Made by a program: the position numbers and the translations under genes. Shown here piece after piece: positions 51,072 through 60,264 of a stretch of 64,000 nucleotides of DNA. The first letter of the stretch is position 1. Each line of letters opens with the position of its first letter. The notes under the pieces were generated by a model. It did no database searches, had not been told where the DNA came from, and saw only the letters and a program-made list of their open reading frames with translations. Where the stretch lies: assembly GCA_021555105.2 (NCBI GenBank), contig CP134604.1, positions 3,262,501-3,326,500 on the forward strand, in the 5' to 3' direction. Origin of the DNA: Thalassospiraceae bacterium LMO-JJ14 (GTDB taxonomy: Bacteria > Pseudomonadota > Alphaproteobacteria > Rhodospirillales > Casp-alpha2).

Positions 51072-51203
51072 TCTGTTGCCTTATGGTTAACGCAACGCAA
51101 GGATTTCCGCGCTTTCCAGCGTGTCTTTGTCGCAACCTTCGGTGTCAAAATGATGGGTGGATTTGGGTCTTTTCGGGGCGGCTTTAGCGCGCGGATAAAA
51201 ATT
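51072..51203. other. Intergenic stretch upstream of the MraZ boxes
   Basis: No reading frame with a ribosome binding site and no hairpin with a T tract seen; it separates the dcw promoter region from the repeat cluster. Confidence 0.4.
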
Positions 51204-51421
51204 CGTCATTCCCTCGCACGAAGTCTGCCTGTCTGGACCCCGGCCTTCGCCGGGGTGACGAGAACCAAACATCGTCTGTCATTCCGGCGCAGGCCGGAAT
51301 CCAGAAACTGACAAACATGGTGCTGGCAGGATCTATGGCCTGATATCGCTGGGTCCCCGCTTTCGCGGGGATGACGATATAAATATTCAAAGTGTTTCGT
51401 CATTCCCGCACATGCGGAAAC
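51204..51421. repeat. Cluster of short palindromic intergenic repeats
   Basis: Five units of one family: a degraded copy near 51204, then 51234-51260 (hairpin CCCCGGCCTTCGCCGGGG), 51278-51304 (ATTCCGGCGCAGGCCGGAAT), 51349-51376 (TCCCCGCTTTCGCGGGGA) and 51399-51421. Each carries a GTCAT or ATGAC end next to a GC palindrome. Such REP-like units are common behind genes in related genomes; these separate rnpB from the dcw promoter. Confidence 0.8.
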
Positions 51422-51441
51422 TCAAGATAAAAAAAGAAATA

Positions 51442-51822
<381 letters not shown>

Positions 51823-51828
51823 GCGGAC

Positions 51829-51857
51829 ATTATATAAGTGCATGCACGGCGGCAAGT
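51829..51857 (-). promoter_or_regulatory. rnpB promoter
   Basis: A perfect TATAAT (51829-51834 on the minus strand) lies 6-7 bases ahead of the RNA 5' end. Possible -35 hexamers near 51850-51857 are weak. The promoter lies inside the last codons of the upstream amidase gene. Confidence 0.65.
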
Positions 51858-52495
51858 GCGCGCAGGGTTTCCCGGTCCGGCTCACCGTCGAGGCGATGCG
51901 GGGCGAAGTGCCGCTGGAACGCCGTGAGCGCGGCGGTTTCATCGGCGGTATCGTAGCCGATCTCGGTCAGCAGGGCCGGTGCCGCTGCTGCGTCGCACGG
52001 GTCGGCGGTCATATCCGGCCACAGCCCGATGCCTTCGGCCGCCAGCCTTGCCCAGTCGAACAGCTCACCGGGATCGGTTTTGCGCAACGGCGCGACGTCG
52101 GAATGACCGACGACATTGCGGGCCGCAATAGCGTGGCGCGCGACGATGTCGCGGCATAGCGGCATAAGGGCCTGCATCTGTGCTTCGGGGAAGGCGCGGT
52201 AGCCGAATTCATGGCCCGGGTTAACCAGTTCGATGCCGATCGAACGGCTGTTGATATTGCTGCCGCCGCGCCACGATGCGACACCGGCATGCCAGGCGCG
52301 CGCGGCTTCGTCGACCAGTTGATACACCGTGCCGTCTTCGTCGATCAGGTAATGCGCGCTGACCTCGGCTTCGGGATCGCAGAGCTTTTCCAGCGCATCC
52401 CCACAGTTCTTCATACCGGTGTAGTGCAATACCAGCATGTCGGGCGCGACACCGTCGCGGCTGTTGTAATTCGGCGATGCGTAATCCTGCCTCAT
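51830..52495 (-). CDS. N-acetylmuramoyl-L-alanine amidase (AmpD/Amidase_2 type)
   Basis: 221 residues. VLHYTGMKNC, RAWHAGVASW and NVVGHSDVAPLRKTDPGELF give the zinc histidines and the substrate loop of the Amidase_2 fold, as in AmpD, which cuts anhydro-muropeptides during cell wall recycling. The C-terminal ~60 residues (ETAALTAFQRHFAPHRLDGE) look like a peptidoglycan-binding helix bundle. No signal peptide, which supports a cytoplasmic recycling enzyme. It overlaps the EamA gene by four bases. Confidence 0.9.
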   Translation of the reverse strand: MRQDYASPNYNSRDGVAPDMLVLHYTGMKNCGDALEKLCDPEAEVSAHYLIDEDGTVYQLVDEAARAWHAGVASWRGGSNINSRSIGIELVNPGHEFGYRAFPEAQMQALMPLCRDIVARHAIAARNVVGHSDVAPLRKTDPGELFDWARLAAEGIGLWPDMTADPCDAAAAPALLTEIGYDTADETAALTAFQRHFAPHRLDGEPDRETLRALAAVHALI

Positions 52496-53388
52496 GCCGG
52501 CGGCCCCTCAAGGCTTGCCGTCATCCGCCGGCGGCGCGCCAGCACGATCTGGCGGACCGTGATCAACGCCACCCCGCCGAGGATCATGCCGCCGCCGATC
52601 AGCTTGGTCAGCGTCAGTTCGTCACCCATGATCGTCACGCCGCTGGCGACCGCGATCAGCGGCACCAGCAGATTATAAGGCGCCACCGCCGTCACGTCAT
52701 AGCGGTTCAACAGCCAGTACCACAGGCCATACCCGGCGATCGAGCTGGCCAGCGTCATGTATGCCAGACCGTACCAGAACGCAGGCGGCGCCGCTGTCAG
52801 GCGAGCGACCTGATCGGCCTCGAAGGCAAAGGAGAGACCGAGCGCCACCGGCGCGACGATCAGCCCCATCCAGGCAATCAGACTGAACGTCGACACGCCG
52901 GTGATCTGCTTGGCGCGGATCGAGCCGTAGGCCCACATAAAGGCGGCGACGACCAGAACCAGCAGCGACGGCACATCGACACCGGCCGTCGGCACCCCGA
53001 TCAGGATGACGATCCCGGTGAACGCCAGCGCCATGCCCCCCATGCGCCAGACGCCGAACGTCTCGCCCAGCATCAGCCACGCCAGCAGCACGACGAACGG
53101 CGTCCCCAACTGCAACACGATCCCGGTCGTCGAGATATCGAGAAACTGGATCGCATAGAACATGATCGAAAAGTGGCCGACCCCCATGATCAGCGCATAC
53201 CCGGCGATATCCCTGGCGCGCGCCTTCGGCACGCGAAGAAACGGCGCCAGCAGGATCGCCAGCAGGGCGAACCGCATGGACGTGACGAAATAGGGCGGCA
53301 CCGCCGTCACCGCGATTTTGACGGCAACGAAATTGCAGCCCCACAAGGTCACGGTCGCAAGCGCGGCGAGGACGCCGATCAGCGGCAT
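52492..53388 (-). CDS. EamA/DMT-family transporter
   Basis: 298 residues with ten predicted helices in two EamA repeats (LWGCNFVAVKIAVTAVPPYF, and MWAYGSIRAKQITGVSTFSL in the second half). The family exports amino acids and metabolites, but the substrate is not readable. A basic tail LARRRRM follows the last helix. It is coupled to the amidase gene by an ATGA overlap. Confidence 0.9.
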   Translation of the reverse strand: MPLIGVLAALATVTLWGCNFVAVKIAVTAVPPYFVTSMRFALLAILLAPFLRVPKARARDIAGYALIMGVGHFSIMFYAIQFLDISTTGIVLQLGTPFVVLLAWLMLGETFGVWRMGGMALAFTGIVILIGVPTAGVDVPSLLVLVVAAFMWAYGSIRAKQITGVSTFSLIAWMGLIVAPVALGLSFAFEADQVARLTAAPPAFWYGLAYMTLASSIAGYGLWYWLLNRYDVTAVAPYNLLVPLIAVASGVTIMGDELTLTKLIGGGMILGGVALITVRQIVLARRRRMTASLEGPPA

Positions 53389-53443
53389 GGGCTTTCCTTC
53401 TTAGTCACCACCTCGCCCTTCGGGACAGAAGCTTTGTTGAATC

Positions 53444-54199
53444 TCAGTTGAACCCGCGCGCTTTCTTGATGCGGTCATAGGCATCGTTGATCTTGGCCAG
53501 TTTCTCGTTGGCCAGCTCGATGAATTCCTCGGGCATGCCCTTGGCCATCAGCGTGTCCGGATGGTTCTCACGGACCAGATTGCGGTACGCTTTTTTAATG
53601 TCTGCGTCGCTGGCATCCTTGGAAACGTTGAGGATCTCAAAGGCGTCGTCGGCCCGGACCGAGCGCCCACCCTCGCCCTTCCAGCCGCCGAGGTAAATCG
53701 TCTGAAGGCGGTCGAAATCGCGATCGGAAAATCCGAACAGCAGGGCCACCTGGCGTAGATACTGCACTTCGCCGGGATGGATTTTGCCGTCGGCCTTGGC
53801 GATATGGAACAGCGCGCCGATGATCTCTTCGAGCACCCGCCAGTCGCCCCGGAACATCTCACCGATCTGCTCAGCGAACGGCTCGAACCCTTCCGACGTG
53901 CCTTTCGCCTCGTCGAAGATGCTGGCGACCGTCGGCATGTCCTCGGGCTCGATATGAAACAGCTGCTTGAAGGCGTTGACCTCGTCACGGGTGACATGGC
54001 CATCGGCCTTGGCCATCTTTGCCGACAGCACAATTACCGCAGTCGTGAAGGCGACCTGCTTGTCATCCTGGTTGAGCGAACCGGATTGCTTTTTCTTGTC
54101 GACGACATGATGCCCCGCGACGGCACCGATCACGGCACCGATCGGACCGCCGACGGCAAACCCGGCGACGCCCCCGATAACCTTGCCCCATACACTCAT
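53444..54199 (-). CDS. DjlA-like co-chaperone (TerB + J domain)
   Basis: 251 residues. A glycine-rich N-terminal segment (GGVAGFAVGGPIGAVIGAVA) may insert in the membrane, a TerB-like helical domain follows (TTAVIVLSAKMAKADGHVTR and HIAKADGKIHPGEVQYLRQV), and the C-terminal J domain has the HPD motif in RENHPDTLMA. This is the layout of DjlA, which stimulates DnaK at the membrane. Confidence 0.88.
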   Translation of the reverse strand: MSVWGKVIGGVAGFAVGGPIGAVIGAVAGHHVVDKKKQSGSLNQDDKQVAFTTAVIVLSAKMAKADGHVTRDEVNAFKQLFHIEPEDMPTVASIFDEAKGTSEGFEPFAEQIGEMFRGDWRVLEEIIGALFHIAKADGKIHPGEVQYLRQVALLFGFSDRDFDRLQTIYLGGWKGEGGRSVRADDAFEILNVSKDASDADIKKAYRNLVRENHPDTLMAKGMPEEFIELANEKLAKINDAYDRIKKARGFN

Positions 54200-54208
54200 G
54201 ATAAGCGC

Positions 54209-54976
54209 TTATCCCCCGCTCATGTTGTTGTTGCCGATACGCCCGGCCAGCGGCAGCTTGAGCGCCGGTTCGGCCAGATCGACACCGAAGGTAAGGCCGA
54301 GAATATTCACCTCGAAGCCCTCTTCCCTGGCGGCGAGCACACCCAGCAGGCCGAACAGGGACACCTGATAGCCGGTGCCGCTCGGTGCTTCGGCGAACAG
54401 TTTGCCGCCCGGAATGTAATCCTTGCCGATGGCGGTCGGCGGCAGATCGAGCCGCAGTTCCGGCACCGCGCGCGCAACGTGCGCAACGAAGGTGTTGGAA
54501 TTCGGGCCCGGCCAGATGGTGTAGGTCCCGTTATACGGATAGGTCTTCACCGCCGCTTCGATTTTGCCGATCAGGGCATCGACGTCGCTGCCGCGAATAT
54601 CGGCCAGGATCGATGGCGCGGCGCCGAACCAGCGGCCATCGGGGGCGCGTTCGGAAACCGCCACCGCATCGCCACCCCGGCGCGCCCGCCAGCCCATGAC
54701 CTCGTAAACCGTGAAGCGTTCGGCATCGGTCCGTTTCACGGCGATCCACGTGTGAATACCGAAATAGCCGCGCCAGTTATAAGCCCTGGCGCCATACACC
54801 TGAATGATGGCCTCGCGCTGGATCGCGGGGTCGGGCGCGATGCCGGTCGGCTCGCGCGAAGCGGTGCGCCAGTCGGCGTGCACGCTATGCCGGTCCAACG
54901 CCGTCAGGGCGGAACCCGCCACGACGAGAACGAAAATCAAAGCCACCCGGCGCCAGAATTTCCAAGTTCGCAACAT
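54209..54976 (-). CDS. DUF3750 protein
   Basis: 255 residues, with an N-terminal membrane helix or signal anchor (VALIFVLVVAGSALTAL). IQVYGARAYNWRGYFGIHTW and GPNSNTFVAHVARAVPE are the conserved segments of DUF3750, which resemble the His/Cys-like pattern of some periplasmic peptidases, but no activity is established. It follows the DjlA-like gene after a 9-base gap on the same strand. Confidence 0.78.
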   Translation of the reverse strand: MLRTWKFWRRVALIFVLVVAGSALTALDRHSVHADWRTASREPTGIAPDPAIQREAIIQVYGARAYNWRGYFGIHTWIAVKRTDAERFTVYEVMGWRARRGGDAVAVSERAPDGRWFGAAPSILADIRGSDVDALIGKIEAAVKTYPYNGTYTIWPGPNSNTFVAHVARAVPELRLDLPPTAIGKDYIPGGKLFAEAPSGTGYQVSLFGLLGVLAAREEGFEVNILGLTFGVDLAEPALKLPLAGRIGNNNMSGG

Positions 54977-55011
54977 CCTCTCTCCGTGTCCTGTGCCTGA
55001 AGCGTTTCGTC

Positions 55012-55956
55012 TCAGCGCAGCAACCGCCGGAATACCGGCTTTAGAATAATCGGCATTATGTAGATAGGAAACTGTCCGACCGCAAAAAAGAGCGGCAGGT
55101 CGGAATCCACACTGGCCGGCAAAACCGCCAGAATTATGGCAAGATTACGTGTTCCCGATATAAACCCGGCACTAAGTGCGCCGCGCCGTCCGGCAGCCGG
55201 TATGGCAATCAGGAATACCACCGAGCCCAGCACCATCATACCGATATAAACCGCGAACGACAGCGCCGCGACATAGGCGATGTCCGCCGGATCGCCGATC
55301 AGCCTTTCGGTGACGCCGGCCATGATGCCGACGGCAAAACCGATCAGCAAAAGCACCGACAGTCCGTCCATCAGCGGTGCGGCTCGCGCGACACGTCCCT
55401 CGCCGATCACCTTGCGCGTGATGCCGGCCATGACGGCCGCGGAAATCACCAGCACGACCATCCGCACCATCATCATCATCGGGTCGGCACCCATGTCGAA
55501 TCCCATAAGAGTCAGCGCCGCAATCGGCAGGGTAATCGGCACAAGCAGGGTCGCGGCGACTAGAACCAGCAGAAGCAGCGCTCCGTCGAGACCGAACATC
55601 ACGCCGAGCGCCGGGGTCGAGAACAGCGACGACGATGCCGCCGTCAAAATCATCGCCGCTTCCAGGCCGGGACGCAGTTCGACCGTCATCAGGATCAGCG
55701 CCATTGCCACCGGCGAGATCACCAGCATCCACACCAGCAGGGCCAGAACCATCATTGGGCGGCGCATCCGCTCGACCAGGGCCAGCCATTCGATCCTGAG
55801 CATCGCCAGATACAGCAATCCCCACACGGCAGCAGCCAAAAGCGGGCGCAGGGTGTGTGCAAGATCGGGCAGCAGCAGACCGACGAACACCCCTGCCGCC
55901 ATCGCCTGGGGCGCATAGCGTCCCAGAAACGCCAATACCGAATTCAGTAACCCCAA
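55012..55956 (-). CDS. BASS-family transporter (bile acid:sodium symporter-like)
   Basis: 314 residues, about ten helices. SGTRNLAIILAVLP with AVGQFPIYIMPIILKP corresponds to the conserved half-helix region of the BASS fold. Related bacterial proteins move organic anions, pantoate or arsenite-like ions; the substrate here is unknown. Divergent from the DUF898 gene. Confidence 0.78.
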   Translation of the reverse strand: MGLLNSVLAFLGRYAPQAMAAGVFVGLLLPDLAHTLRPLLAAAVWGLLYLAMLRIEWLALVERMRRPMMVLALLVWMLVISPVAMALILMTVELRPGLEAAMILTAASSSLFSTPALGVMFGLDGALLLLVLVAATLLVPITLPIAALTLMGFDMGADPMMMMVRMVVLVISAAVMAGITRKVIGEGRVARAAPLMDGLSVLLLIGFAVGIMAGVTERLIGDPADIAYVAALSFAVYIGMMVLGSVVFLIAIPAAGRRGALSAGFISGTRNLAIILAVLPASVDSDLPLFFAVGQFPIYIMPIILKPVFRRLLR

Positions 55957-56060
55957 AACCTCTCCCCCACCTTGCCGTCACAGACGATTTCGTGCATCGA
56001 TTGCAGATCGCGCAGATACGCCGTTCTCAACGCCGCCGCAAGTGGAGACCGTCCCGGCCC

Positions 56061-57320
56061 ATGGATCAAGCCCCGGAGAATCAATTCAAGAAGGTTCACG
56101 ACCCGGCCGATGCGGAAACGCACGCGTTCGCTTTCAACGGCACGCGGCCTGCGTTCGCAAGGCTGCTGGCGATCAATACACTGCTGACACTGCTGACAAT
56201 CGGTATCTACCGGTTCTGGGCGAAAACCAAAATCCGCCGTTTTTTCTGGCGCAATGTAACCTTCCTCGACGACCCGCTGGAATACACCGGCACCGGCGGC
56301 GAGCTTTTCGTCGGCTTTCTGATCGTCATCGCCGTGCTGTTTCCGCTGGGTCTGATCTACAGCGCCATCGGCGCCGTGGTGCCGCCCGCGCATCCGGAAC
56401 TGGAGATCGCCCTCGAGGTCGCCTATTACATCGTCCTCTTTGCCCTGCTGCAGATCGGCTTTTACCGCATGTGGCGCTATCGCATGAGCCGCACGATGTG
56501 GCGCGGGGTCAGGTTCGGCCTCGACGGATCGACCTGGGCATATCTCAAGCTTTCGGCGGGCTGGTCGGTCCTGACGGCGCTGACGCTGGGCGCCGCGTAT
56601 CCGTGGATGAAAATAGATTTGTGGCGCTATCAGATACGCCATACCCGGCTCGGCGATCAGGCGTTCCGCTTCGAGGGGAATGCCAAGGCCCTGTTTGCTG
56701 CGTGGTCGCCGGTGTTCGTCATCGGCCTGCTCTACATCGCCACGCTTATAACGTTCTTATACAATTTCGGCTTCGAGCCGGCCGAAATCGCCCGCGCGCT
56801 CAGGGAAGATCAAAACGGGCTTTTTAAAACGATCATGTTTGTCTTTGCCGGCCTCGGGCTGCTGTCGATAATAGCGTATTTCCATTACGCCATCCGCCAG
56901 GCCAGATTCCAGATTTCCGGGATACGCCTGGGTGAGGCCCGCTTTCATTCCGGCTTGCCGTTCAAACGGCTTTTCTGGTTTGCCGCTCTGACCATCTTGA
57001 TATTCGTGCTCGCACTGGCAGCGGTTTCAGGCACTTTCGGTATAACCATTTACAGCGGCATCAGCCATTTGCCGGGGGACGGGCTGCAAGCATCAGCGGC
57101 TTCAGCCGTGGTTGGCTTGTATGTCATTGTATTCGTGATGCTGCTGCTGATCGCGCCCTTCGTCTGGGCGCTGGTTTTCAAGTTCGAGCTCATCAAGCAG
57201 ACCGTGAAGACCACCGCCGTAACCGATCCGCATGTGCTTGAGAACGCTGCACAGATAGCGGACCGGGGCCCGCGCACCGGCGAGGGGCTGGCCGATGCGC
57301 TGGACATCGGGGGATTCTGA
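56061..57320 (+). CDS. DUF898 (YjgN-like) membrane protein
   Basis: 419 residues with several membrane helices. The family repeats are visible: AFNGTRPAFARLLAINTLLT with GIYRFWAKTKIRRFFWRN, then FRFEGNAKALFAAWSPVF. The function of YjgN proteins is unknown. It is followed after 2 bases by the M48 protease gene, a pairing known for this family, so the protease may act with it in membrane protein quality control (inference). The start at 56061 gives the expected N terminus. Confidence 0.86.
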   Translation: MDQAPENQFKKVHDPADAETHAFAFNGTRPAFARLLAINTLLTLLTIGIYRFWAKTKIRRFFWRNVTFLDDPLEYTGTGGELFVGFLIVIAVLFPLGLIYSAIGAVVPPAHPELEIALEVAYYIVLFALLQIGFYRMWRYRMSRTMWRGVRFGLDGSTWAYLKLSAGWSVLTALTLGAAYPWMKIDLWRYQIRHTRLGDQAFRFEGNAKALFAAWSPVFVIGLLYIATLITFLYNFGFEPAEIARALREDQNGLFKTIMFVFAGLGLLSIIAYFHYAIRQARFQISGIRLGEARFHSGLPFKRLFWFAALTILIFVLALAAVSGTFGITIYSGISHLPGDGLQASAASAVVGLYVIVFVMLLLIAPFVWALVFKFELIKQTVKTTAVTDPHVLENAAQIADRGPRTGEGLADALDIGGF

Positions 57321-57322
57321 TT

Positions 57323-58411
57323 TTGACCCACGCCATTTCATTCAACGACGGCAAGACGGCGCAGCGACACAAGGCCGCCGCCAGGATCGACGCCGACACG
57401 CTCGTCATCGCCAACGAAGCCGGCGGTGAACTCGCGCGCTGGTCGCTCACGGATATCCGCTATGCCGACCCGGCGCACCGCACGCCGCCGCTCCGGCTCA
57501 GAAATGCCGGCACCGATGCCCGCATCACCCTGCCCGCCGATGACGACGGTGCATGGCTGACGGCGCATTGCGCAAACCTGACCAGGCGCGATGCCGGCGC
57601 CGTCAAATGGCCGACGTGGGTGGCGGCGGGCATTCTCGCGCTTGCCTCGATTACCGGGATATTTATCTATCTGCTGCCGGCCGCGTCGAGCGCCATTGTC
57701 CGGATTGTCCCAGCCGCACTGGAACAGCGCATCGGCGCCGAGGCCCGCGATCATCTTCTGAATATATTCGGCCAGTTGCGAGAGAACGGCACGCCGCTTG
57801 TCTGCCACCACCCCGATGCGCAAGCGATCCTCGACACCCGCGCCAACGAACTGGCGACCTTGATGGAAAGCCCGTTCCCGGTCCGTGTCACGGTGGTGCG
57901 CTTTCCCGTCGTCAATGCCCTGACCCTGCCCGGCGGTGAGGTCATTATCCTTTCGGGGCTTCTGGACAAGGCCGAAAACGCGGACGCTGTAATCGGCGTG
58001 CTGGCGCATGAAATCGCCCACGTCGTGCGCCGTGACCCGCTGCAGGTATCGATCAAGCAGACCGGGGCGGCGCTGATGATCAGCCTTGTCGTCGGCGATG
58101 TCTTCGGCGGCGCCGCACTGGGCGGGCTGGCATCGGGGCTGATCGAAAACGGCTACAGCCGCGATGCCGAGGCGGCGTCGGATTTCCTCGCCGTCACCGC
58201 GCTCAATCAGCTCGGCCTGACGGCGCTGCCACTGGCCGACTTCGTCGCCGGGATGGGCAAGGAAGACCCCATGGCCGGGGTGGTGCCGTCGTTTCTGAAT
58301 ACGCATCCGGGCGGCGATGAGCGTCGGCGCGACATCACCCGCCTTTCGCAAGGCATGGGCCGGGCAATGAGCAGTTACGAGTGGAAGACCGTCAAGAACA
58401 TGTGCCGCTGA
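57323..58411 (+). CDS. M48-family metalloprotease
   Basis: 362 residues. The N-terminal ~95 residues are soluble, one helix follows (WVAAGILALASITGIFIYLL, about 99-118), then the zinc protease domain with HEIAH at 229-233 and the third ligand probably Glu283 in SRDAEAASDF. The family includes HtpX and BepA-like proteases. The start is a TTG at 57323 with GGGGGATT ahead, two bases after the DUF898 stop, so the two genes are coupled. Confidence 0.88.
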   Translation: MTHAISFNDGKTAQRHKAAARIDADTLVIANEAGGELARWSLTDIRYADPAHRTPPLRLRNAGTDARITLPADDDGAWLTAHCANLTRRDAGAVKWPTWVAAGILALASITGIFIYLLPAASSAIVRIVPAALEQRIGAEARDHLLNIFGQLRENGTPLVCHHPDAQAILDTRANELATLMESPFPVRVTVVRFPVVNALTLPGGEVIILSGLLDKAENADAVIGVLAHEIAHVVRRDPLQVSIKQTGAALMISLVVGDVFGGAALGGLASGLIENGYSRDAEAASDFLAVTALNQLGLTALPLADFVAGMGKEDPMAGVVPSFLNTHPGGDERRRDITRLSQGMGRAMSSYEWKTVKNMCR

Positions 58412-58543
58412 CAAGGTTAATTTTTATATCCGGACCCTGTGCGGTTGGTCACAGACAGCAGGCCCGCCTTCACCTTTAATGGTTAACGTCCAGATAGAGA
58501 TCGTGTTCAGAACGAGCACGGCTCCAAGATACAGGAGGCAATT

Positions 58544-58672
58544 ATGAAGTTACGAATGAAAGAAATCATAAACGAAACTGTCGGTGCCGCCCTTGGCACG
58601 AGTGTCGGCGTCTGTGTTATCGGCTACGGTATCCTGAGCCTGGTCACGAACAGCCTCGAAGTTCTTTTCTAA
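58544..58672 (+). CDS. 42-residue single-span membrane protein
   Basis: A perfect AGGAGG lies 5 bases ahead of the ATG. The protein starts MKLRMKEIINE, continues with the hydrophobic stretch GTSVGVCVIGYGILSL (about 18-33) and ends in LEVLF. It is too short for most gene finders. The strong ribosome site and the membrane-like composition support it as a real small protein. No family recognised. Confidence 0.65.
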   Translation: MKLRMKEIINETVGAALGTSVGVCVIGYGILSLVTNSLEVLF

Positions 58673-58727
58673 ATTCCCGCGAGAGCCGGATAGGCGTTGC
58701 CCGCGTGGCATCTGTCCGGCCGATCGC

Positions 58728-59090
58728 TCACCCCTGCAAGCCGCGCGGCCCCAGGACACGAAGCATTTCCGCGACCTCGCGTTCACGTTTTTCATCGTCC
58801 TGGTTCGCGTCGAACTGCAAAGCGAACCCATCCGGGATACGGCGCCTTACATAGCCGCACTGCTGGCCCATGCCGGCCATGTGCAGTTGCACGAACTGAT
58901 CGTTCTCGAAGACGACATCCGCAACGCCGGTAATGGCGGCGCCGGTGGATGAGATATCATGGAGCCGGCCGACGAACGGCTGCTCGCCGACACGGCCCTC
59001 AATCGGGGCGTCGACGAAATAACGTTCCGCTGCACGTTTATCGGCGTCGCTATCGGCCAACGCTGCCTTCCCCCTCAGGCCCCGCATCAT
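58728..59090 (-). CDS. PilZ-domain protein
   Basis: 120 residues from ATG 59090. RAAERYFVDAPIEGRVGEQP with GRLHDISSTGAAITG carries the R-x3-R-like and D/N-x-S-x-x-G parts of a PilZ domain, which binds cyclic di-GMP. The arginine motif is less perfect than in the best-studied members, so binding is likely but not certain. Its start lies right against the 25-bp repeat array. Confidence 0.8.
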   Translation of the reverse strand: MMRGLRGKAALADSDADKRAAERYFVDAPIEGRVGEQPFVGRLHDISSTGAAITGVADVVFENDQFVQLHMAGMGQQCGYVRRRIPDGFALQFDANQDDEKREREVAEMLRVLGPRGLQG

Positions 59091-59183
59091 CCCACGGGCG
59101 CATGCCCGCATTCATCCCACGGGCGCATGCCCGCATTCATCCCACGGGCGCATGCCCGCATTCATCCCACGGGCGCATGCCCG
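59091..59183. repeat. 25-bp tandem repeat, 4 copies, containing the dehydrogenase stop codon
   Basis: CCCACGGGCGCATGCCCG occurs at 59091, 59116, 59141 and 59166 with CATTCAT between copies. Each unit is itself palindromic (CGGGC/GCCCG). On the minus strand each unit reads GHAPVG then stop; the one nearest the dehydrogenase gene supplies its real C terminus, so the array arose by duplication of that gene's end. It separates the gene from PilZ and may act as a hairpin series for transcript ends. Confidence 0.9.
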
Positions 59184-60211
59184 ATGATCCGCGTGTGCCG
59201 CTCGACATACGCATCCCAGCATGACGGATTGACGAGACGCGGCGCGCGCTTGCCGCCCAGAACTTCGACCCACTGCTCGGCCCCCCACTTCGCCATCTTG
59301 TAATTGCAGACGTCGGTGATCCCCGCCGCATGCGGTGTCATCAGGACGTTTTCGAACTGCATCAGCGGGTGGCCGGGGCCTGGCGGCTCGTCATCGAACA
59401 CATCGACGCCGGCGCCGTTCATCTGCCCCTTGGCGAGGGCTTCGACCAATGCCGCCTCGTCATGCACGAAATGCCTGGCCGTGGTGATGAAATACGCCTC
59501 CGGCTTCATCATCGCGAAGGCTTCGGCGCCGATCATCCCGCGCGTTTCAGCGGTCAGCGGGCAGTGCACGGAGATAAAGTCGGACGTCCTGAAAACGGTT
59601 TCGAAATCGGCCTTTTCGGCGTTTCGCTCGGTAAAGTCGGCATCGGAAATATACGGATCATAGGCAATGACGTTCATATCCAGCGCGTGGCGGGCGATCT
59701 TCGCCGTGCGCCGGCCGATGTTACCGAGACCGATGATCCCCAGCGTCTTGCCGGTCGCTTCGAGGCCCGGATAGGCCATGCGGTCGAGACCCGGGGCCTT
59801 ACGCATCATGCGGTCATGGCGGATCATGTTCTTGCCGAGCGCCAGCAGCATGCCGATGGCGTGCTGTGCGACGCTGTCGGAATTGGCACCCGAATTGTTC
59901 ATCACCATGATGCCCATGTCCGTCGCCGCCGCATCGTCGCAGGCATCGTAACCGGCACCGAGGGACGAGATCGCCAGCAGGTTCGGACACTTTTCCATGA
60001 ACGCCCGGTCCGGCCGCCAGCGCGGCTGCATTTCCGTCTTGGCCAGCATCTGATAGCCGTGTGCGCCCTGCATGACCTCGAAGACCCTGGCCTCGTCTTC
60101 ATCCTGATCGAGACGGATCAATTCGATTCCGGGCGCGTTTTCCAGGATTTCCACGGCGACCGGATGCGCCCAGGTATCGAAATAGACAAGACGGCGGGTA
60201 TTGGCGTTCAT
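59162..60211 (-). CDS. D-isomer-specific 2-hydroxyacid dehydrogenase
   Basis: 349 residues. The NAD-binding loop GLGNIG is at 161-166, and the catalytic set Arg246 (TARHFVHDEAAL), Glu275 (DVFDDEPP) and His294 (TPHAAGI) is complete. It reduces 2-keto acids or oxidises D-2-hydroxy acids with NAD(P); substrate unknown. The start at 60211 has GAGGGAGAT ahead. The last residues GHAPVG are encoded by the first unit of the 25-bp repeat. It lies directly downstream of the LysR gene. Confidence 0.9.
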   Translation of the reverse strand: MNANTRRLVYFDTWAHPVAVEILENAPGIELIRLDQDEDEARVFEVMQGAHGYQMLAKTEMQPRWRPDRAFMEKCPNLLAISSLGAGYDACDDAAATDMGIMVMNNSGANSDSVAQHAIGMLLALGKNMIRHDRMMRKAPGLDRMAYPGLEATGKTLGIIGLGNIGRRTAKIARHALDMNVIAYDPYISDADFTERNAEKADFETVFRTSDFISVHCPLTAETRGMIGAEAFAMMKPEAYFITTARHFVHDEAALVEALAKGQMNGAGVDVFDDEPPGPGHPLMQFENVLMTPHAAGITDVCNYKMAKWGAEQWVEVLGGKRAPRLVNPSCWDAYVERHTRIIGHAPVG

Positions 60212-60264
60212 TGATAAATATCTCCCTCGTGAGGGCGATAAAGTGAAACCGCGCCGCCGTTGCG

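Noticed and set aside
59091-59183. CRISPR array
   Set aside because: The 25-bp units are continuous tandem copies with identical 7-base links; there are no unique spacers and no cas genes.
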